From assembly GCA_017407125.1 (NCBI GenBank), contig JAFQXE010000018.1, positions 1 through 64,000 on the forward strand: a stretch of DNA of 64,000 bases, given 5' to 3'. The position numbers were made by a program, and so were the translations under genes. Below, piece after piece: positions 59,695 to 64,000 of the stretch. The stretch is from Thermoguttaceae bacterium (GTDB taxonomy: Bacteria > Planctomycetota > Planctomycetia > Pirellulales > Thermoguttaceae). Position 1 is the stretch's first letter; each line of letters opens with the position of its first letter. The notes under the pieces are model-generated. The model did no database searches and was not told the DNA's origin. It worked only from the letters and a program-made list of their open reading frames with translations.

Positions 59695-62334
59695 ATGCTA
59701 AAACGAATCTGTGTTACCGCGCTGGCGCTCATTGGCGCGGCGTTCTGGACGTCTGCCCTGCAAGCGGAAGAAGCGGCGCCGGAGCCGTTGATGGAATTGG
59801 TCGGTTCCCTTTCCGGCTCTGAACTGCAAACGCTGGCTAAAGCGCTGCACAGCTGCAATCTGACGCCGAAGGAGTCGCTCCTTCAAGTTGAAAGCTCTGG
59901 ATCGGATCCGTATTTCCATATCGTCAAGGGGTTTCCCGCTGGCAAGTACAGAATGGTTCTCTACTTCAATCAGGATATCGAATCGGTTCGGAAATGGCAG
60001 CTGTTTTGGGCAACCGCTCAGAGGGGATACAATCCCGACGCGTCTGAACACAGCTCAATCCCGATTATGAATAACGGCGTTCCTTGTGTTACAATTGATT
60101 TTGACGCGCTGGAGGATGTAACAACGTTTCGTCTGGATCCGCCGGATCGGCTTGACGTTTGGAATATAACCAAAATTGACCTGTTCAAGCGGACGGACAA
60201 CCCGATAGTCGTCGTTGAAAAAAAGACGTTTCCAGACAAGGCGCAGTTTATTCTCGAGAACCAGTCGGACAAGCCTGTTAAAGCGTCGATTGGGTTCGAG
60301 ACAACAGTAAAAATGATAACCGCCGAATTCGCGCCGCAGGAAAAGAAGACAATTGACTTTCCTGCTTATCAGAGAAGTTTTTATCAAACTCTTATTTTGG
60401 AAATCGAAACAGACGGTGGATTCAAACCGTATTTGACGGCTGGCTGCTCGCTTAACGTCAACGCCAAAACGGAAGGCTGGAAGGAATTGCCAACGTCGCA
60501 GGGCGTTTGGAAATTCGCGCCGATTGGGCGGGGAAATCTTGCTGCGTTCGTTAAAAAGGGAGAATCGACTCCATGCGCTGTTTTGATTTCTCACAGCCCA
60601 TCTTTGCTGGAAGATCTCGACCTGAAAGTCAACGGCAGCGAGCTGATCTTGAATCCGGCTAAAGAAAACGGCGCGCTTCCGGACGTAACGCTTTTTGTTA
60701 TGGGGGAAATGACCAACGCCTCGTTCCCGGGCATTGAGATGCTGGAAAAGGGCGAACAGAGTTCGTCCAAACGGTCTGTCGAGACGCCCAAGTATTACCG
60801 CGTTCGTCCGCCTCGCGACTGGGTAACGCAAACGACGATGCTGATTATTACCGACCGCTGTCGGGCGTCGATGCGCTGGAACGACGCGGAATGTCAGCCG
60901 GAATTCGCCGTCCCGGACTTCGTTTTCGGAACAGAAGCCGGCGGGCGCATGGGGCTGTATAATGTCGATCACGGCGAGCCGTGGCGCGTAAGCGCCCAGA
61001 CAGAAAGCAGTGAAGACTTTTCTCGCTACTCGCAACTCACAACTCGCAACTCAAAAGACGGGGAATATATCTCGATTGTTATCGATTCAACCGACTGGGT
61101 GGAAGCCATTCTGCAAGACGTCAAAGCCGTGTACGGCGATTTGCCGGACGTGCCCGCCCCGCCGCGCACGGAGGAAGAACAGGAAAAGTTCTGTCTCGAA
61201 GCGTTCCAGACTAAACTTCGCAATGAAAACGGCTGGGGGCATTGCGTCGAACCGCGCTGGGGCCGCGCGTGGTTTGCCGATCTGGCGTCGTGCGACTGGC
61301 GGCTGTCGAAAGGTAATGTTGACTACGCCGACAAGCAGTTTGTTCCAGCCGGCGGGCATGTTACCAACCCGTCCATCTTTTTTGTAACAAATCAGGCTCA
61401 GCGATACCTCGACCTGTACGGTCCCGGCGTCCGGAACCTGGTCAACAAAGCCAAAGAGAACCCGGCTTTTCCCTACTACGGCAAGTACGACAGAACGCAT
61501 TGGGAACACGAAGCGCTGGGATTGATCGCCCGCAATGCTGCGACGGTTCTGGAATTCGCCTATTTGACGGGCGACAAAGCCGCTCTGGACGCGGGGCTTG
61601 CCATGCTCGAAAAGGCAAAGCGGTTTACCGTCCCTCGCGGGGCGCAGACGTGGGAAATGCCGCTTCATACGCCTGACCCGCTGGCTGGAGCGTACGCCAT
61701 TAAAGCCTTTGTCCGCGCCTACGAGCTGACGGGAAACAAAGAGTATCTCGCTCACGCCAGAAAATGGGCGATTATCGGCATCCCGTACGTCTATTTGCGA
61801 CCTGTGGGAGACGTCGAGAAGTCACAAATGGCGGGAAGCCTGTACGCGACCATCGGCGTCTACGGCGCGACCAACTGGAACGAGCCGTTCTGGATTGGGC
61901 GTCCGGTGCAGTGGATCGGGACGGTTTACGCCTACGACCTGCTTTTCCTCGCGCCGTACGACAACTCGGTCGACTGGAAGAAGCTCTCAAGAGGAATTCT
62001 CGTCTCCGCTGAGTATCAGCAGTACCCGGACGGCGAATTCAAGGGAACGCTGCCGGACTCGATCGTTCCTCGGGTGGAACAACGTTTCCAGTGGAACATC
62101 AACCCGTCCGCGCTGATGTATATTCAATGGAAACTCGACGGAGTCCAGGAAAACCTGACGGCAATCGCCAACGCGAAATACCGCGTCGCCAGCCCGTTTG
62201 CGATGACGTTTGTCAGTGAGAACGAAGTCCGGTTTGACGTCCCCAGCTGGATGATCGGTAAACCGTTCCAGGCGCTTGTCAACGGACAGGTTCGCGACGT
62301 CGTCGGGGGAGAAAATCTTAAAATTAGCAATTAG
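59695..62334 (+). CDS. Secreted protein with alpha/alpha-barrel-like C-terminal domain, probably carbohydrate-active
   Basis: This 879-residue protein has a signal peptide (about 1-23, ...L-Q-A-E-E). Residues about 25-420 look like beta-sandwich modules. Residues about 490-830 are mostly helical with repeated pairs (A-R-N-A-A-T-V-L-E-F-A-Y-L-T-G-D, A-Y-A-I-K-A-F-V-R-A-Y-E-L-T-G-N-K-E-Y-L) like the alpha/alpha toroids of polysaccharide lyases and unsaturated glucuronyl hydrolases. I cannot assign a family or active site. The stretch 60972-61055 (residues about 427-454) is repeat sequence inserted in frame: a GGCGAGCC hairpin unit and a CTCGCAA heptamer array. The last codons are also heptamer repeat. 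AGAAGAGG lies upstream of the ATG. Confidence 0.75.
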   Translation: MLKRICVTALALIGAAFWTSALQAEEAAPEPLMELVGSLSGSELQTLAKALHSCNLTPKESLLQVESSGSDPYFHIVKGFPAGKYRMVLYFNQDIESVRKWQLFWATAQRGYNPDASEHSSIPIMNNGVPCVTIDFDALEDVTTFRLDPPDRLDVWNITKIDLFKRTDNPIVVVEKKTFPDKAQFILENQSDKPVKASIGFETTVKMITAEFAPQEKKTIDFPAYQRSFYQTLILEIETDGGFKPYLTAGCSLNVNAKTEGWKELPTSQGVWKFAPIGRGNLAAFVKKGESTPCAVLISHSPSLLEDLDLKVNGSELILNPAKENGALPDVTLFVMGEMTNASFPGIEMLEKGEQSSSKRSVETPKYYRVRPPRDWVTQTTMLIITDRCRASMRWNDAECQPEFAVPDFVFGTEAGGRMGLYNVDHGEPWRVSAQTESSEDFSRYSQLTTRNSKDGEYISIVIDSTDWVEAILQDVKAVYGDLPDVPAPPRTEEEQEKFCLEAFQTKLRNENGWGHCVEPRWGRAWFADLASCDWRLSKGNVDYADKQFVPAGGHVTNPSIFFVTNQAQRYLDLYGPGVRNLVNKAKENPAFPYYGKYDRTHWEHEALGLIARNAATVLEFAYLTGDKAALDAGLAMLEKAKRFTVPRGAQTWEMPLHTPDPLAGAYAIKAFVRAYELTGNKEYLAHARKWAIIGIPYVYLRPVGDVEKSQMAGSLYATIGVYGATNWNEPFWIGRPVQWIGTVYAYDLLFLAPYDNSVDWKKLSRGILVSAEYQQYPDGEFKGTLPDSIVPRVEQRFQWNINPSALMYIQWKLDGVQENLTAIANAKYRVASPFAMTFVSENEVRFDVPSWMIGKPFQALVNGQVRDVVGGENLKISN
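60972..61055. repeat. Hairpin repeat plus heptamer array inside a coding sequence
   Basis: 60972-60999 reads GGCGAGCC-GTGGCGCGTAAGCGCCCA, like 28471. 61022-61055 reads CTCGCTA/CTCGCAA/CTCACAA/CTCGCAA/CTCAAAA. Both stay open in the frame of the host gene. Confidence 0.8.
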
Positions 62335-62371
62335 CAATTAGCAATTTGCAATTAGCAATTGGCGCAAAGCG
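62322..62371. repeat. TTAGCAA heptamer array plus core, spanning a stop codon
   Basis: Six units (TTAGCAA, TTAGCAA, TTAGCAA, TTTGCAA, TTAGCAA, TT) then core GCGCAAAGCG (62362-62371). The stop codon of the 59695 gene lies inside the array. Confidence 0.85.
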
Positions 62372-62403
62372 TCTCACAATGGGGATTTGTGAGACGCGCT
62401 ATG

Positions 62404-63771
62404 CTAATCCAACTCCACGAGCGGTTTGGGACGAACGATTCTGTAGATGAAATAAGCTCCGATCGCCAAAACAATCAGGCTTATCACGACTCCCCAATAC
62501 GCAAGGGTATAATCGCGCTGTTTGAGATACTCAACAATCTCCGGATCGCCGCCGATTCGAGACAACGTATACCAATACGGTATTATTCGAAAGCCGGGAC
62601 TGACGCGCGCTCCATGCTCAACAAGATATTGCACAATCTCAAAGTCGTCATGAACGGCGGCAAGTTCTAACGCTGATAAATAACCACGCTTAGCTACTGT
62701 CTCATTGACGCCTACGCCTGCTTCCTCAACAAAATAGCGGACTATATCCAAATTTCCGCGATACACGGCGCACTCCATTGCTAAAAGTGTGAACCTGGTT
62801 TCAGGGGTGCGAATGTCAACGCCCTGCTCGACGACCAGCCATCGAACCAGTTCCAAATTACCGCTTTCAGCTGCGTTGCATAGAGCTTGATCTGTTACGC
62901 TTACGCCTTTATCAGCCAGCCATTGAACCAATTCTAAATTACCGCTGGACGCAGCTTCTTCCAACGCATTGCCCAATAATACATTTTCCATCTCCAGGTC
63001 AGCCCCGTGGTCATACATCCATTGAACCAGCTCTAAATTGCCGCTTCCAGCAGCGCTGTTTAACTCGTCAAGTATATTGGCTCCTTTTTCATGAAGCCAT
63101 TGAACCAACTCCAACGACCCGCTTTGAGCGGCATCGCTCAAGTCGATATCGTCAAAAACCGCGCCTTGTTCCAGAAACCATTGAATCAGTTTCAGATTGC
63201 CGCTTCGCACTGCCGCGTTTAAATATCGACTATCAATTTTTCGTTTTTCTGAAGATTCAGACTCGTCCGATTCGTCGTCGGAACAGAGTTTGGCGTCATG
63301 TTCCACGAGCCATTGAACCATTTCTAAATTACCGGATTCCGATGCATAATAAAGCGTTGAATCACAACCGGAGTCTTCGGAACTGACGTCAAGACCTTGT
63401 TCCGTCAGCCATTGAACCAACTCCAAATTGCCGCTTTGCGCTGCGAAATGAAGCATGACAAAGTCATAGCTGATTGAATATTTAACTTTGTCCGCGTATT
63501 CCGCCAGCTGCTTAACGCGATCCAGGTCGCCCATAAACGCCGCATAATGCACAACATTAAAACGATCAAAAACTCTAAAATCAAATTTACCCGTTTTAAA
63601 ATCAAATTTTCCCGTTTGAAACATCTCTTCAAATCGGCTGATATTCAATTTGCCAAACGTTCTTCGAGCCTGTTTATCGCGGCTTTCCGAATCAGACGCT
63701 TGAGCGGGATTGAACGCTGCCAAAACCGTCAGAATCAGCAGCATAAAAACGTATATTCTTCCTGTATTCAT
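62404..63771 (-). CDS. Exported ankyrin-repeat protein with C-terminal membrane helix
   Basis: This 455-residue protein has a signal peptide (about 1-25, ...P-A-Q-A-S), about ten ankyrin repeats (about 70-400) using the same E-L-V-Q-W-L core as the giant ankyrin gene at 20274, a C-terminal membrane helix (about 425-445) and a short basic tail. An exported N-terminus and C-terminal anchor place the ankyrin array outside the cytoplasm, most likely in the periplasm facing out from the inner membrane. AAAGGAG precedes the ATG at 63771. Binding partner unknown. The shared repeat wording with 20274 suggests the two arose from one ankyrin gene family in this genome. Confidence 0.87.
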   Translation of the reverse strand: MNTGRIYVFMLLILTVLAAFNPAQASDSESRDKQARRTFGKLNISRFEEMFQTGKFDFKTGKFDFRVFDRFNVVHYAAFMGDLDRVKQLAEYADKVKYSISYDFVMLHFAAQSGNLELVQWLTEQGLDVSSEDSGCDSTLYYASESGNLEMVQWLVEHDAKLCSDDESDESESSEKRKIDSRYLNAAVRSGNLKLIQWFLEQGAVFDDIDLSDAAQSGSLELVQWLHEKGANILDELNSAAGSGNLELVQWMYDHGADLEMENVLLGNALEEAASSGNLELVQWLADKGVSVTDQALCNAAESGNLELVRWLVVEQGVDIRTPETRFTLLAMECAVYRGNLDIVRYFVEEAGVGVNETVAKRGYLSALELAAVHDDFEIVQYLVEHGARVSPGFRIIPYWYTLSRIGGDPEIVEYLKQRDYTLAYWGVVISLIVLAIGAYFIYRIVRPKPLVELD

Positions 63772-63940
63772 GGAATAGCGCTCCTTTTGGAACTGGGGGA
63801 TAGTCAAATCATGTTAATTATTATAGACAACGCAGCGCCTCATGTCAAGAGGCGGAAACGGGGTCGGAGAACAATTCGTTTTCGGGGAGCGATAAATCTT
63901 GGGGTGCGAAAATTAAGATAAAAAAATAAGTAATTATACG

Positions 63941-63965
63941 TAGCCCACACCTTTAGGTGTGGGGT
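63941..63965. repeat. Hairpin repeat, variant
   Basis: TAGCCCACACCTTTAGGTGTGGGG, a strong hairpin of the same kind as the GGCGAGCC...GTAA... family. The rest of 63772-64000 shows no gene. Confidence 0.55.
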
Positions 63966-64000
63966 AACATTAACATAAATTATATAGAATATTACGCACG

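Overview
The window looks like a chromosomal segment from a bacterium of the Planctomycetota/PVC group. This is an inference from gene content: a PEP-CTERM-anchored beta-helix protein, Tat-exported Gfo/Idh/MocA and metallo-beta-lactamase-fold proteins, tandem DUF4838 proteins, many secreted carbohydrate-active or esterase-type proteins, weak or absent Shine-Dalgarno sites at many starts, and very abundant short hairpin and tandem repeats between genes. No rRNA is present, so the lineage is not proven.

Layout. 1-8172 (+) is a probable operon of envelope proteins built around a MotA/TolQ/ExbB-like channel protein (5905-8172) and two single-helix proteins (3257-4306, 4333-4872) whose N-termini share an S-[FL]-L-D-...-A-[LM]-G-G motif; with two other exported proteins they look like an undescribed ion-driven motor or energiser. 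8272-10651 (-) is dnaX with the small SRP RNA just upstream. 10702-12691 (-) is a sulfotransferase plus a glycosyltransferase. 12938-15277 holds an MBL-fold hydrolase, a hemolysin III-type protein and a Sel1 protein. 15853-19751 (+) is a two-gene operon: a LeuA-like protein lacking the canonical metal ligands, then a TIM-barrel/acyl-CoA-ligase fusion. 20274-24875 (+) is a 1533-residue ankyrin protein. 25122-28385 has tRNA-Gly(CCC), a MATE exporter, LemA and a TPM protein. 28770-38172 (+) is a polysaccharide/glycoside gene set (large secreted glycosidase-like protein, two DUF4838 paralogs, a Gfo/Idh/MocA oxidoreductase), followed by arfB. 38672-41666 (-) has a phosphopantetheinyl transferase, an OmpA-like lipoprotein and a prepilin peptidase. 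41952-49074 (+) has a BtuF-like lipoprotein, mutS, a BASS transporter, a HAD phosphatase and a lipid-anchored c-type cytochrome. 49421-51952 is the PEP-CTERM beta-helix protein. 52275-59103 (-) is a patatin, three alpha/beta hydrolases, a DUF1648 membrane protein, a flavoprotein and a Tat-exported MBL protein, with a chimeric gene remnant inside. 59695-63771 has a secreted alpha/alpha-barrel-like protein and a membrane-anchored ankyrin protein.

The most striking non-gene signal is the repeat landscape. At least a dozen intergenic sites carry tandem arrays of 7-bp units (variants of TTAGCAA, CTCGCAA, GGTAAGT, CCCTATT, CTACTGC), very often joined to a GCGCAAAGCG-like core and sometimes mirrored on its other side to make a long hairpin. 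They sit in 5' leaders of at least eight genes. Other repeat families (a GGCGAGCC...GTAA...hairpin, a GCGACCAACGGGAGCG unit, a TTCGCC...CATTACCGCCTTCCA unit, a TTTGCGTTC nonamer) recur, and several repeats have entered coding sequences in frame, notably the linker of dnaX (8765-8951) and the 59695-62334 protein (60972-61055).
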